A stretch of DNA of 37,525 nt from Comamonadaceae bacterium (lineage in GTDB: Bacteria > Pseudomonadota > Gammaproteobacteria > Burkholderiales > Burkholderiaceae_C): assembly GCA_947475685.1 (NCBI GenBank), contig CANJNC010000037.1, positions 1 through 37,525 of the forward strand, written 5' to 3'. Positions 24,452 through 33,726 of this stretch are shown here, one piece after another. The position numbers and the translations under genes are program-made. Under the pieces are notes generated by a model that made no database searches, had not been told where the DNA came from, and saw only the letters and a program-made list of their open reading frames with translations. Numbering within the stretch: the stretch's first letter is position 1; every line of letters starts with the position of its first letter.

Positions 24452-24492
24452 CCCTTTATGGGCCCCCTTTATGGGCCTCTTTATGAACCCCT
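24452..24492. repeat. Three degenerate ctttatggg repeats between holC and the next gene
   Basis: cctttatgggcc, ccctttatgggcc and tctttatgaaccc follow one another in the 61-base gap. Their role is unknown. Confidence 0.5.
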
Positions 24493-24506
24493 TTTACGGG
24501 TGAACT

Positions 24507-24824
24507 ATGAACCATTCCCTTGACCCCTTGGGCCGTGAGGAGCGCTCTCGCTCAGACCTCAAAGCTCAAGAAGACCTGTTGGCCCTCAAAGTCCTTGGAG
24601 AGCCTCATTTTTTGGACCGCGTGCCCACGCTCAGCGTGGCACATGAAGAGGGCAACTTCCATGCCCCAAGGGATGAGAACACGCACTCTGAGGAGTTCAT
24701 GCACGCCTTGACTCAAGAGGTTCAGTCTCGCGTAATGTCTGAGCTTGAGTTGATCTTGCCTGAATTGATCTCCTCTTGTCTGTCTGACGCCTTGGCTCAA
24801 GCGGCCAAGGTAGAGCGCTCCTAG
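24507..24824 (+). CDS. Hypothetical protein downstream of holC
   Basis: This 105-residue acidic protein has no signal peptide or membrane segment. The C-terminal half (FMHALTQEVQSRVMSELELI, then LPELISSCLSDAL) is predicted to be amphipathic helix. The N-terminal half is polar and probably disordered. Small proteins of this kind follow holC in related Burkholderiales as far as I recall, but I know of no function. The ribosome site is weak (GGGTGA). Co-transcription with pepA-holC is likely from the 61-base spacing. Confidence 0.65.
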   Translation: MNHSLDPLGREERSRSDLKAQEDLLALKVLGEPHFLDRVPTLSVAHEEGNFHAPRDENTHSEEFMHALTQEVQSRVMSELELILPELISSCLSDALAQAAKVERS

Positions 24825-25150
24825 GTTTGCATGAGGTTTGTGAGTGCGTGTGTGTGTCAGTGTGTGCCAGTGTGTGTTCATCTGCCCCATTGGTGGGCAC
24901 GAAAGATCAAGCCCTCTCATTTTCAAATTTCTTTGGCCCCGTGTCAGGTGAAGATGCAAAAGTACGTGCATAATTTCACCAAGAACAGGTGTGATGGGCT
25001 TTCGTGCTGAACGGTCGTGCTGAACTTTCGCACTGTGCATTCTTGCCGTGCTTGCGAACCCAAGCCTGAGTAGGTTGCTTGCAATGGGCCCCTTGTTTTA
25101 TTTTCATTTTCGCTTCAATTTCAATTTGCTTAAAAAAGGAAACCTCTCCT
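24825..25150. other. Intergenic region upstream of the branched-chain amino-acid binding protein gene
   Basis: It contains a GT-rich microsatellite-like run (about 24840-24880) and an AT-rich segment with repeated ttcaattt/ttcatttt near 25100. This region should contain the promoter of the binding-protein gene, but no clear -35/-10 pair stands out. Confidence 0.35.
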
Positions 25151-26317
25151 ATGAATTGCTCCTCTGCCTTCTTGGCGATCAGAAAAACGCTTGTCCTGGC
25201 CTTGTGTGCCTCCTTGGGCACTGTGCTGCCAGCCTTGGCACAAGAACAGGTGGTCAAAATTGGACACGTCGCTCCTTTGAGTGGTCCGATTGCGCATTTG
25301 GGCAAAGACAACGAAAACGGTGCCAGAATGGCCATTGAGGAACTCAATGCAAAGGGCACGGTCATTGGGGGCAAAAAAATCAAGTTTGAATTGATTGCCG
25401 AAGACGACGCCTCCGACCCCAAGCAAGGCACGGCCGTTGCACAAAAGCTCGTGGACGAGAAGGTCAAAGGCATCATCGGTCACCTCAACTCTGGAACGAC
25501 CATTCCCGCCTCCAAGATCTATTTCGATGAGGGCATACCGCAAATATCGCCCTCAGCCACCAACCCAAAGTACACAAGGCAGGGCTACAACACCAGCTTT
25601 AGAGTCGTTGCCGATGATGTTCAACTCGGTGGCGTCTTGGGCAAATACGCGGTCAAGGATTTAAAAGGCAAAGCCATCGCGGTCGTCGACGACAGAACGG
25701 CCTATGGCCAAGGTGTGGCCGATGAGTTTGAAAAAGCCGTGAAAGCCTCTCAAGGTGTGATTGTGGGGCGTGAGTACACGAACGACAAGGCCACCGACTT
25801 CATGCCCATCTTGACCACCCTCAAAGCCAAGAAGCCAGATATTATTTTCTTTGGTGGCATGGATGCTGTGGGTGGCCCTATGCTCAAACAAATGAAGGCT
25901 TTGGGTCTCAACGCCAAGTTCATGGGAGGAGATGGCATTTGTACGACGGAGTTGGCCAAGTTGGCTGGAGACGCCATGCAGGATGGTCAAGTGGTTTGCG
26001 CAGAAGCCGGTGGGGTAGAGGGCAATCAGAAAAAAGGCCTGGACGATTTTGGCGTGCGGTATCAAAAGCGCTTCAACACGGACGTCAAGTTGTACGCTCC
26101 CTATGTCTATGACGCCCTCAATTTGATGGTGGCGGCCATGGTCAAGGCCGGCTCCTATGAGCCCGCCAAATATTTACCCGCATTGGCCCAAACCACGGGT
26201 TACAAGGGTGTGACTGGCACCATCAGTTTTGACAACAAAGGCGACGTTAAAAATGGCGCACTGACGGTCTACACCTTCAAAGCGGGCAAGCGTGACGTGA
26301 TCGCAGTCGTTCGCTGA
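25151..26317 (+). CDS. Branched-chain amino-acid ABC transporter substrate-binding protein (LivJ/LivK-type)
   Basis: The 388-residue periplasmic binding protein has a signal peptide (about 1-30, ending LPALA). The mature N-terminus VVKIGHVAPLSGPIAHLGKD and the block IIGHLNSGTTIPASKIYFDE are typical of the Leu/Ile/Val/Ala binding-protein family (type I fold). The ATG at 25151 is preferred to an upstream in-frame codon because it gives a clean signal peptide and is preceded by AAGGA ten bases away. Transporter membrane and ATPase genes are not adjacent. The ligand could be a branched-chain amino acid, an amide or an aromatic acid. Confidence 0.92.
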   Translation: MNCSSAFLAIRKTLVLALCASLGTVLPALAQEQVVKIGHVAPLSGPIAHLGKDNENGARMAIEELNAKGTVIGGKKIKFELIAEDDASDPKQGTAVAQKLVDEKVKGIIGHLNSGTTIPASKIYFDEGIPQISPSATNPKYTRQGYNTSFRVVADDVQLGGVLGKYAVKDLKGKAIAVVDDRTAYGQGVADEFEKAVKASQGVIVGREYTNDKATDFMPILTTLKAKKPDIIFFGGMDAVGGPMLKQMKALGLNAKFMGGDGICTTELAKLAGDAMQDGQVVCAEAGGVEGNQKKGLDDFGVRYQKRFNTDVKLYAPYVYDALNLMVAAMVKAGSYEPAKYLPALAQTTGYKGVTGTISFDNKGDVKNGALTVYTFKAGKRDVIAVVR

Positions 26318-26623
26318 GCGGTGCCAAGAGGGGGCTGTCTGATTAAAGGATCAACCCCAAATGTTCTCTTCTCTTGACGCAGTTCGGAGACGATCTTGGG
26401 GATGTCAATGCAATGGACACGCCCCTGAGCGTTGGAGCGCTCAAAGCTTGGGGCTTATTAAAAGTTTGGAGTCCAAGCTCCTGGGTCTATGATGTCAAGG
26501 TGTGCGAGTCAAAAGTGGACTTATTTTTTTCGCACTTTTAGGTACCTTTACGCACTTTTAAGAGGTTGAGGCCATGGGTGCGGAGTTTTCCTTGCCCAAT
26601 TACCCAAAAAATAACTGCCCCCC
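26318..26623. other. Non-coding region between two convergent genes
   Basis: No gene is seen. It has a gagcgctc palindrome near 26430. Two identical cgcactttta boxes lie 20 bp apart (26531-26540, 26551-26560), and an inverted caaaagtg precedes them near 26512. Confidence 0.35.
26531..26560. repeat. Direct repeat cgcactttta, 20-bp period
   Basis: Two exact 10-bp boxes are spaced 20 bp start to start, about two helical turns. This could be a tandem binding site. Confidence 0.5.
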
Positions 26624-27220
26624 TCAAAACGCATTGATGCCGTGGTCTTGAACGTCAAGCGACTTGTTGCCCGCTTTCAAATTGGGGGAATACAGTTGAA
26701 GTTGCGCACCTCTTGGGGGAGGTGCTGACAAGGCTGGGTTGGGGACAGGTGGGTTTTTCTTTGCCATGGTTGCGCTGCCCAATTGAGTCAAAGCGCTTTG
26801 AGTCATTTCTTTGTCCGCATAGGCTTTGGCAAAGGAATAAGCCCCAGGAACGAAGGGCTTTTGTACATTTTGTCTCTCTTTAAGCACGGTCAAGGTCGAG
26901 GGCAGATTTTGTGGCTGCGGTAGACCAAGAACGCTTTTGCTCAAAATGCCATTTTGTCCAAGAATGCCTGCTTGCATGCTCTTGACTTGAGCGCTACCGG
27001 TCAAAGACTGGGTGGGATTGGTAGCAACGCTACTGACTTGCTCTTTGATTTTCGAGATGTCGTTTGCATTTTGCGCGTATCGATCGATTCGCTCGGCTCG
27101 ACTTTGAGCGATCGATTTCACATCTGAAGCGCCCGCAGCGGACTTTTCAGAAGGACTCATTGGCGCACGGGCACTGGGGCCGGGACCTCTTTGAATCGGA
27201 GCGTTGGAGGAGATGTTCAT
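26624..27220 (-). CDS. Hypothetical low-complexity protein
   Basis: This 198-residue protein is rich in Ser, Ala, Pro, Gln and Asn, without a signal peptide or membrane helix. A single likely helical stretch (DVKSIAQSRAERIDRYAQNA, then NDISKIKEQV) lies at about 30-60. The rest looks disordered, with a proline-rich segment PVPNPALSAPPPRG. The ATG at 27218-27220 is chosen because the upstream extension encodes unrelated hydrophobic sequence; no strong ribosome site confirms it. It is divergent from the DUF6447 gene. I do not recognise a family. The composition resembles a structural, adaptor or secreted protein, but no function is claimed. Confidence 0.55.
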   Translation of the reverse strand: MNISSNAPIQRGPGPSARAPMSPSEKSAAGASDVKSIAQSRAERIDRYAQNANDISKIKEQVSSVATNPTQSLTGSAQVKSMQAGILGQNGILSKSVLGLPQPQNLPSTLTVLKERQNVQKPFVPGAYSFAKAYADKEMTQSALTQLGSATMAKKNPPVPNPALSAPPPRGAQLQLYSPNLKAGNKSLDVQDHGINAF

Positions 27221-27459
27221 GTGCAAGAGCGCTGATGTAGGAGTAAAGCTACGTTGAGTAAGAAAACACAGCTGATTTACGGATATTACATGAATTGACT
27301 GAACTGCGTGTTTTTTTTCCAATAAATTGCCACTGGCCAATGATTTCAAAGCCAAATGTTGTAGTGCATGGCGTTGTTTTTGGCTTATTTCAACCGGATC
27401 ATGTCCAACAATGGCGCTGAAAAAGGTTAAAATAAATTTTTTAATGAGGAATTGAATCC

Positions 27460-27660
27460 ATGGATACCATCAAAATCGACGATAAAGAATACAAATTTTC
27501 AGATTTGAGTGAAGACGCCCGTGCTCAACTCTTGTCTTTGCAAGCCACAGATGCAAAAATTTCTGAGTTGCAGCGTGACATGGCCATTGCTCAAACCGCT
27601 CGCATGGCCTATGCCCGTGCGCTCAACGAGTTGTTGCCTCAGCCTGAAACCAGCCATTGA
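27460..27660 (+). CDS. DUF6447-family small protein
   Basis: The 66-residue protein starts MDTIKIDDKEYKFSDLSEDA, then has RAQLLSLQATDAKISELQRD and the helix AIAQTARMAYARALNELLP. This pattern matches the small bacterial DUF6447 proteins of unknown function. A GAGGA ribosome site precedes the ATG and a strong terminator follows, so it appears to be an independent single-gene unit. Confidence 0.8.
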   Translation: MDTIKIDDKEYKFSDLSEDARAQLLSLQATDAKISELQRDMAIAQTARMAYARALNELLPQPETSH

Positions 27661-27686
27661 GATACAAAGCTCATTGCTGAAAAAAT

Positions 27687-27713
27687 GACGATCCTAGCGG
27701 TCGTCTTTTTTTT
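27687..27713 (+). terminator. Rho-independent terminator after the DUF6447 gene
   Basis: gacgatc and ggtcgtc form a 7-bp stem (one G-T pair) with the loop ctagc. Eight T residues follow immediately. Confidence 0.85.
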
Positions 27714-27760
27714 GGGGGGGGAAATGTCTGCAACACTCGGCCCCCCTTTAGGCAACTGGC

Positions 27761-28723
27761 TCAGTCTACCTTTGCGTGACTGATGCGCACCAAGCGTTTG
27801 TATTTTTCTCGCTCTGAACTCATCATGGATTCGAACTGCTCAGGACTTGATGGCATGGGTTCGGCCATCAAGGATGCGAATTTGGCCCTGATCTCTGCTG
27901 ACTTGAGGGCCTTGGTAAAGACCGTGTTCAGATGTTCGATCCATTCGGGCTTAACTCCTTTAGGCGTCACCAATCCCCACCAGGTGTCCACCTCAAAAGA
28001 GGGCAAGGTCTCGGAGATGCTTGGCACCAGGGGCAGCAACGCGCTTCTTTGTCCTGAGGTGATGGCCAAGGCTTTTAACTTGCCCGATTTGATGCCCATG
28101 GCGGCACTGGCCAAGTTGTCAATGTTAAAGTCCACCTGCCCTGAGAGCAAGGCCAGTTGCGCCGGATTTGCGCCATTAAAAGGAATGTGGGTAGCCTCCA
28201 TCTTGGACAAGCTCTTCAAAAGCTCTGCGCTTAAGTGGCCCGCACTTCCGTTGCCCCCTGAGCCATAGTTCATGGCGCCCGGATGCTTTAAGGAGTAGGC
28301 GATCAACTCGGGCAAGGAATGAATACCCAAGCGAAAACTGTTGTCGCTGGACATGACCAAGACATTGGGCACGCGGATCATTTGGGTGATGGCTTGAAAG
28401 TCGCTTTGTGCTTGGTAAGGCAACTTGGTAAAGAGCCAAGGATTCAGGGCATTGGAGGCGGTGGTGGCGACCCCCAAGGTCAAGCCGTCGGGCAAGGCTT
28501 TTGCAATCGCTTCCATCCCAATGTTGCCCCCAGCACCGGGTTTGTTCTCCACAACGATGGGGTTGCCTAGACTTTGTTGCGCCTCTTGCATCACCCAACG
28601 CGTCGTGAGGTCAACAGGGCCACCGGCGGCGAAAGGCACAATGACTCGGATGGTTTTTTGCGCAAACGATGCGCTGGACAAAAGACAGGCCAAGACCCAC
28701 AAAAAGCACTTAAGAAGACACAT
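27761..28723 (-). CDS. Bug-family (TctC) periplasmic binding protein
   Basis: The 320-residue precursor has a signal peptide (about 1-21, ending ASFAQ). The mature sequence starts TIRVIVPFAAGGPVDLTTRW and includes VVENKPGAGGNIGMEAIAKA, MNYGSGGNGSAGHLSAELLK and THIPFNGANPAQLALLSGQV. All are signature Bug regions for capture of organic acids. Its ATG directly abuts the TGA of the YdcF-like gene upstream, so the pair is probably one transcript. No TctA/TctB partner is nearby. Confidence 0.93.
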   Translation of the reverse strand: MCLLKCFLWVLACLLSSASFAQKTIRVIVPFAAGGPVDLTTRWVMQEAQQSLGNPIVVENKPGAGGNIGMEAIAKALPDGLTLGVATTASNALNPWLFTKLPYQAQSDFQAITQMIRVPNVLVMSSDNSFRLGIHSLPELIAYSLKHPGAMNYGSGGNGSAGHLSAELLKSLSKMEATHIPFNGANPAQLALLSGQVDFNIDNLASAAMGIKSGKLKALAITSGQRSALLPLVPSISETLPSFEVDTWWGLVTPKGVKPEWIEHLNTVFTKALKSAEIRAKFASLMAEPMPSSPEQFESMMSSEREKYKRLVRISHAKVD

Positions 28724-29494
28724 TCAGGACTTGAGGTTCATCACGAGCATGCCAAGTGCTTCTCGAAGGACGATCAAGCTTGTTCTCAAACCCCCAGCAC
28801 TTGGAATGGACTGTAAAAACACCTCATTGCTTCCAGTGATATGGCCCATGGGTGCAGGCAGGACCTCAAAGCCTGCAGCTTCAAATTGATGCGTGCTTCT
28901 GGGCATGTGCCAAGCATGGGTCACCAGTACAATTTTTGAGATGCCCTGGGCTTGAAGCAGCTTGAAGGTATTGAGCGCACTTTCTTGCGTGTCATGAGCT
29001 TGGCTCTCAAGCCATTTGACCTCCACGCCAAAGGCCTCATTGGCAACGCGTTGGCTCACATGCGCTTCGCTTTCGAAATCGGTCTTGGCGCCCCAGCCCT
29101 TGCCCCCTGAGACCAGCAAGGGAATGAGCGTTTTGCGGTGCAACTCGACCGCGTAGCGCAGTCGGTCCAAGGCAGGGCTTTGCAGTTGAACCACCCCATC
29201 AGGCAAGTCCATCTCCACACCTCCACCGAGGATCACAATGGCACCCGATTGGGACTTCAGCGCCTCGTTGGCACTGATCATTGCGTATTGGGGCAGCAAC
29301 TGGTTGTTCAGCCAAATGGCCACATTGCTGCTCGATAAAAGTCCAAGCGCCAAGATTGCAAGGGCAATCAGCCCTTTTCCACGTCCCATGTATTTTTTTG
29401 AACCCAGCATCAACCAACCCATGATCATCAAAAGGATCAATGAACACGGGGGCATGACGATTGCAGTCAGGTAAGGTTTGAGTTCAGCCAACAT
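28724..29494 (-). CDS. YdcF/SanA-type DUF218 membrane protein
   Basis: This is a 256-residue protein. Two N-terminal membrane helices (about 9-30 and 41-62) precede a cytosol- or periplasm-facing DUF218 domain. The domain contains AIVILGGGVEMDLPDGV, the segment LLVSGGKGWG, SQAHDTQESALNT and VLVTHAWHMPRST. ElyC and SanA, relatives in this family, affect cell-envelope integrity and peptidoglycan or lipid-carrier metabolism; the biochemical activity is not established. It is immediately upstream of a Bug gene, with no gap between stop and start codon. Confidence 0.88.
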   Translation of the reverse strand: MLAELKPYLTAIVMPPCSLILLMIMGWLMLGSKKYMGRGKGLIALAILALGLLSSSNVAIWLNNQLLPQYAMISANEALKSQSGAIVILGGGVEMDLPDGVVQLQSPALDRLRYAVELHRKTLIPLLVSGGKGWGAKTDFESEAHVSQRVANEAFGVEVKWLESQAHDTQESALNTFKLLQAQGISKIVLVTHAWHMPRSTHQFEAAGFEVLPAPMGHITGSNEVFLQSIPSAGGLRTSLIVLREALGMLVMNLKS

Positions 29495-29845
29495 GAAATG
29501 AAAAGCTCATAAGGAAAATAAGTCGTGCTTGGCAGATGCAAGCCAATTGAGTATAAAAGAAACTCTGTCGCTTAGGCGACCTTTGATGAGAGATTGCCAA
29601 AGAAGAGGGCTAGGCCTGTCTTGCGTCTTCATTCACCCCATTTTGCGCACAGCCCCCGAAAAGCGTCGCTCCCCTGTGGGGTCGGTTTTATGTCATTGAT
29701 CTGGGGTCATGAGCTCCTGTGAAGGGGTAAAATCCAAGGGCTTTGAGGTGAGCTGTCCTGATCAAGCGCTTCTTTGGATCGCTTAGAATCACAGGGTTGA
29801 CACCTGGTCAAGTTCACAAAGCAGTCTAAAAAAAGAGATCTCAAA
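29495..29845. other. Intergenic region upstream of isocitrate dehydrogenase
   Basis: This is a divergent region of about 350 bases with no evident gene. TTGACA occurs at 29797-29802, but no good -10 hexamer lies at the right distance. TAGAAT at 29784-29789 is another weak candidate. The promoter is therefore not assigned. Confidence 0.35.
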
Positions 29846-32083
29846 ATGGCATCAGACACATCAAAAATCATCTACACCCTCACCGACGAGGCCCCCTTGC
29901 TTGCAACGGCCGCCTTTTTGCCGATCATTCGCAGTTTTGCAGCGCCCACTGGCATCCATGTCGCCGAAAGCGACATCTCTGTCGCAGCTCGCATCTTGGG
30001 TGAGTTTCCCGAGTTTTTAACGCCTGAGCAAAAGTTGCCCGACAACTTGGCCGAGTTGGGTCGACTCACACTCCTGCCAGACACCAACATCATCAAGCTG
30101 CCCAACATCAGCGCATCTGTGCCCCAATTGATGGCTTGTCTTGCTGAGCTGCAAAGCAAAGGCTACAAGCTGCCCGCCTACCCAGAGGATCCCAAAACGC
30201 CTGAAGACAAGGCCATTCAAACGCGTTACTCCAAGTGTTTGGGCTCCGCGGTCAATCCCGTTCTTAGAGAGGGCAACTCAGACCGCCGTGCCCCATTGGC
30301 TGTGAAGAATTTTGCGCGCAAAAACCCCCACTCCATGGGCGAGTGGAGCATGGCCTCACGCACCCACGTGGCCCACATGAAACACGGGGACTTCTACCAT
30401 GGTGAAAAGTCCATGACGCTGGACAAAGCGCGTGACGTCAAAATGGAATTGATCACCAAGAGCGGAAAAACCTTGGTGTTGAAACCCAAGCTCTCCTTGC
30501 TCGCTGGCGAGATCATTGACAGCATGTTCATGAGCAAAAAAGCACTCTACGCCTTCTTTGAAGAACAAATGGAGGATGCAAGAAAAACGGGCTTGATTTT
30601 CTCCCTGCATTTAAAAGCCACCATGATGAAGGTCTCTCACCCCATCGTTTTTGGTCATGCCGTGAAGGTCTACTACAAGGACGCCTTTGCCAAGCACGCC
30701 AAGCTCTTTGAAGACATCGGTGTGAATGTCAACAATGGCATGGTCAATTTGTATGACAAGTTACACGCATTGCCTCAAGCCGTGCGAGACGAAGTCATGG
30801 CGGACCTGAAAGCCTGTGAGGCCAAGCGCCCCGCCTTGGCCATGGTGGACTCTTCAAAAGGGATCACGAACCTTCATGCACCCAATGACGTCATTGTGGA
30901 CGCATCGATGCCTGCCATGATCAGAATTGGCGGCAAGATGTGGGACGCTGAAGGCCAAGCGCAAGACACCAAAGCGGTGATTCCAGAGAGTACGTTTGCT
31001 CGCATTTATCAAGAGACCATCAACTTTTGTAAAACCAACGGCAGGTTTGACCCCACCACCATGGGGACCGTACCCAATGTAGGTCTGATGGCGCAACAAG
31101 CCGAGGAGTACGGCTCACATGACAAAACCTTTGAAGCGGCTGGGGAGGGCGAGGCACGCATCGTTGACTTGGCAACGGGTGAGGTTTTGTTGAGTCAACA
31201 CGTCGAAGAGGGTGACATCTGGAGAATGTGCCAAGTCAAAGACGCGCCCATTCGCGATTGGGTGAAATTGGCGGTCACACGCGCCAGGAACTCTGGCTCG
31301 ACAGCGGTATTTTGGTTAGACCCCTATCGTCCTCATGAGGCCGAGTTGATTAAAAAGGTCAACGCCTACTTGAAAGACCACGATACACAAGGACTCGATA
31401 TCCACATCATGTCGCAAGTGCGCGCCATTCGCTTCTCTCTTGAGCGTGCGATTCGTGGCTTGGACACCATCTCTGTGACGGGCAACATTTTGCGCGACTA
31501 CTTGACCGATCTGTTTCCCATCATGGAGTTGGGAACCAGCTCAAAAATGCTCTCCATTGTGCCCTTGATGGCGGGAGGCGGCTTGTATGAAACAGGTGCC
31601 GGCGGCTCAGCGCCTAAACACGTTAAACAATTGGTTGAAGAAAACCATTTGCGCTGGGACTCTTTGGGTGAATTCTTAGCGCTTGCTGCCAGCATAGAAG
31701 AATTGGGCATCAAGACCCACAACACCAAAGCCAAGCTTTTGGCCAAAGCCTTGGATGCGGCCACGGGGCAACTTTTGAACAACAACAAGAACCCCTCGAC
31801 CAAAACGGGCGAACTTGATAACCGCGGAAGCCAGTTCTATTTGGCTCTTTATTGGGCCCAAGAGTTGGCCCGGCAAACCGAGGACAAAGAGTTGCAAGCC
31901 AAGTTTACGCCCTTGGCCAAGACCCTCTCTGACAACGAGAAAACGATCGTTGAAGAACTCCGCGCGGTTCAAGGTCAAGCGGTTGACATCGGGGGCTACT
32001 TTCTACCTGACATGAAGAAGATGACGGCGGTCATGAGACCGAGTCAAACCTTCAACAAAGCCTTGGACGCTTTCAATGCTTGA
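29846..32083 (+). CDS. icd: Monomeric NADP-dependent isocitrate dehydrogenase
   Basis: This 745-residue enzyme is the large monomeric type of isocitrate dehydrogenase, unrelated in length to the ~420-residue dimeric type. It converts isocitrate to 2-oxoglutarate and CO2 with NADP in the citric acid cycle. The segment [18 protein letters not shown] has S134, N137, R141 and R147. These correspond to the isocitrate-binding Ser, Asn and two Arg of the Azotobacter enzyme. The N-terminal [20 protein letters not shown] and the block [15 protein letters not shown] [16 protein letters not shown] are also typical. It is intact and followed by a strong terminator. Confidence 0.97.
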   Translation: MASDTSKIIYTLTDEAPLLATAAFLPIIRSFAAPTGIHVAESDISVAARILGEFPEFLTPEQKLPDNLAELGRLTLLPDTNIIKLPNISASVPQLMACLAELQSKGYKLPAYPEDPKTPEDKAIQTRYSKCLGSAVNPVLREGNSDRRAPLAVKNFARKNPHSMGEWSMASRTHVAHMKHGDFYHGEKSMTLDKARDVKMELITKSGKTLVLKPKLSLLAGEIIDSMFMSKKALYAFFEEQMEDARKTGLIFSLHLKATMMKVSHPIVFGHAVKVYYKDAFAKHAKLFEDIGVNVNNGMVNLYDKLHALPQAVRDEVMADLKACEAKRPALAMVDSSKGITNLHAPNDVIVDASMPAMIRIGGKMWDAEGQAQDTKAVIPESTFARIYQETINFCKTNGRFDPTTMGTVPNVGLMAQQAEEYGSHDKTFEAAGEGEARIVDLATGEVLLSQHVEEGDIWRMCQVKDAPIRDWVKLAVTRARNSGSTAVFWLDPYRPHEAELIKKVNAYLKDHDTQGLDIHIMSQVRAIRFSLERAIRGLDTISVTGNILRDYLTDLFPIMELGTSSKMLSIVPLMAGGGLYETGAGGSAPKHVKQLVEENHLRWDSLGEFLALAASIEELGIKTHNTKAKLLAKALDAATGQLLNNNKNPSTKTGELDNRGSQFYLALYWAQELARQTEDKELQAKFTPLAKTLSDNEKTIVEELRAVQGQAVDIGGYFLPDMKKMTAVMRPSQTFNKALDAFNA

Positions 32084-32128
32084 ATCGATGTAGACCGGCC
32101 GGGAACGCCCTTAGATGTTTGATCCAGT

Positions 32129-32152
32129 AAAAATGCGCCTAGGCGCATTTTT
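32129..32152. terminator. Terminator after isocitrate dehydrogenase (bidirectional form)
   Basis: aaaaatgcgcc-ta-ggcgcattttt is an exact 11-bp inverted repeat with a GC core, an A-run before and a T-run after. It would serve the plus-strand icd gene and could also act on the minus-strand ModA-like gene. Confidence 0.85.
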
Positions 32153-32234
32153 GCATTTGAGCCGCCCTTATCTTTTGCGCAACTGCGTGCTCACTCAATG
32201 TGGGCAAGGTTTGATCGATGCGCTCATGATCGGT

Positions 32235-32984
32235 TCACCAAGCCGGGTCAAGACCAAACTTTTTGATATGGGGGACGGCCGCATCGGATTTCAGAACTTT
32301 GATCCAAGCTTGAATGGCCGCTTGATCATTGACCCTTTCATGCACGCCAAATGAAAAGACGGTGATGCTTTGAACGTCTGCGGGAAGTGGGCCCACGTAG
32401 TCAATGCCTGGGACCGATAAGATCTCTGGAATTTGCTGCAACCCAATCTGCGCCTCTCCTCGCTCAACCACCGCACCCACAGGTTCACCTTGAATGATCT
32501 TTAATTTAGGGGCCAAGGCCTGAGTGATCCCCATTTTTTCAAATAAACTGACCAAATAAACGCCACTCGGCCCAGTGGAGTAGGCCACTGATTTTGCATT
32601 CAACAAGGCTTGCTTGAGGGCCTGTGTCGAGCCAATATCAGGCTTGACAGAGCCCTTTTGCATGCCGATGCCGATGCCAGATTTGACATAGGGTTGTAGG
32701 CTTGAAGCTTTGACTTTGCCCAACTTGACCAATTCTTCCAGGCTGCTTGAAGACAGGACCACCATGTCAGCCACTTCCCCCCCCTTTAGGCGATTCATGA
32801 TCTCCACTGTCGGTAACCAAAGGGTTGTGACTTTGTGCGAACTCGACTGCTCAAACTCGGGAACCATGGCCAGGTAGGCCTCTTTGAAGGCAACGGAGGC
32901 AATGACCTTGATTTCAGACGCCATGCAGTGGAGGCCCATGAAGAGGAGAGTGAGTGAGAGCAGGATTCTAATGAATTGTTTCAT
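32235..32984 (-). CDS. ModA-like periplasmic substrate-binding protein
   Basis: The 249-residue protein has a signal peptide (about 1-22, ending HCMAS). The mature part begins EIKVIASVAFKEAYLAMVPE. It contains GEVADMVVLSSSSLEELVKL, YSTGPSGVYLVSLFEKMGI and GEAQIGLQQIPEIL. This layout belongs to the molybdate/tungstate-binding (ModA/WtpA-type) fold. The ligand is not certain, because no modB, modC or molybdenum-related gene is adjacent and the family includes members with unknown ligands. It is divergent from the CBS-protein gene. Confidence 0.85.
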   Translation of the reverse strand: MKQFIRILLSLTLLFMGLHCMASEIKVIASVAFKEAYLAMVPEFEQSSSHKVTTLWLPTVEIMNRLKGGEVADMVVLSSSSLEELVKLGKVKASSLQPYVKSGIGIGMQKGSVKPDIGSTQALKQALLNAKSVAYSTGPSGVYLVSLFEKMGITQALAPKLKIIQGEPVGAVVERGEAQIGLQQIPEILSVPGIDYVGPLPADVQSITVFSFGVHERVNDQAAIQAWIKVLKSDAAVPHIKKFGLDPAW

Positions 32985-33163
32985 GCGCTTGCTTCCTGTT
33001 TTAATGAATGCATCGGTTTGATTTAAGCACAGAATTTGACCCTGAGACCATGGGTTAAATACGGATGGATGCGCATGGATGGCGTGTGTTTTTGCCCCAT
33101 GAGCAAAAGACTTGCAAGCAATGGATTGAGGGCCAGCTGATTTTTTCTTAATAGCGAACCCGC

Positions 33164-33192
33164 TTGACGAGCTTGGTGATTAAGCCTTTAAT
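33164..33192 (+). promoter_or_regulatory. Sigma-70-type promoter of the CBS-protein gene
   Basis: TTGACG (33164-33169), a 17-base spacer, then TTTAAT (33187-33192). Five of six bases match consensus in each box. The leader to the ATG at 33248 would be about 50 bases. Confidence 0.6.
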
Positions 33193-33247
33193 GAGAAAGA
33201 GGGCGTTTTTTTGTCCATCAGCTCACGCTAAACTTAGGGAGACCGCC

Positions 33248-33676
33248 ATGCTTAGAGTCCACCATCTGCTTGCTGCCAAACACTCAAAAGTGATCACCGT
33301 CAAGCCAAGCTCAAGTGTCTTAGAGGCCCTGCAATTGATGGCAGAGCACAATGTTGGTGCTTTGCCAGTGGTTCAAGAACACAGCTTGGTGGGTATTTTC
33401 TCAGAAAGAGACTACGCGAGAAAGGTGGTCTTGCTCGGCAAAAACTCCACTCAAACCCATGTCAGTCAAATCATGAGTCAAAATGTATTAACCGTTGGCC
33501 CTCAAAGCACCGTTGAGGAGTGCATGCACGTGATGAGTGAGAAAAGAATACGTCACTTACCCGTGCTAGAGGACTCCAAGCTGGTGGGTATTTTGTCAAT
33601 TGGCGACATTGTCAAAACCATGATCCAAGAGCAGCTGCTTAAAATTGAACAACTGGAGTCTTACATCAAAACCTAG
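33248..33676 (+). CDS. CBS-domain pair protein
   Basis: The 142-residue protein consists of two CBS domains. The first has ITVKPSSSVLEALQLMAEHN, GALPVVQEHSLVGIFSERDY. The second has VLTVGPQSTVEECMHVMSEK, RIRHLPVLEDSKLVGILSIG. Stand-alone CBS pairs bind adenine nucleotides and act as energy or redox sensors; partners are unknown. The ATG at 33248 follows GGGAGA, and the promoter at 33164 fits this start. The longer in-frame version would begin inside the promoter. Confidence 0.92.
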   Translation: MLRVHHLLAAKHSKVITVKPSSSVLEALQLMAEHNVGALPVVQEHSLVGIFSERDYARKVVLLGKNSTQTHVSQIMSQNVLTVGPQSTVEECMHVMSEKRIRHLPVLEDSKLVGILSIGDIVKTMIQEQLLKIEQLESYIKT

Positions 33677-33726
33677 GTTCTTTTTGCTTAAAATCCGTCT
33701 AGCTTAAAAGACAAAAGGGACAACAC

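Noticed and set aside
29797..29830. TTGACA as the isocitrate dehydrogenase promoter
   Set aside because: No acceptable -10 hexamer occurs 16-18 bases downstream.
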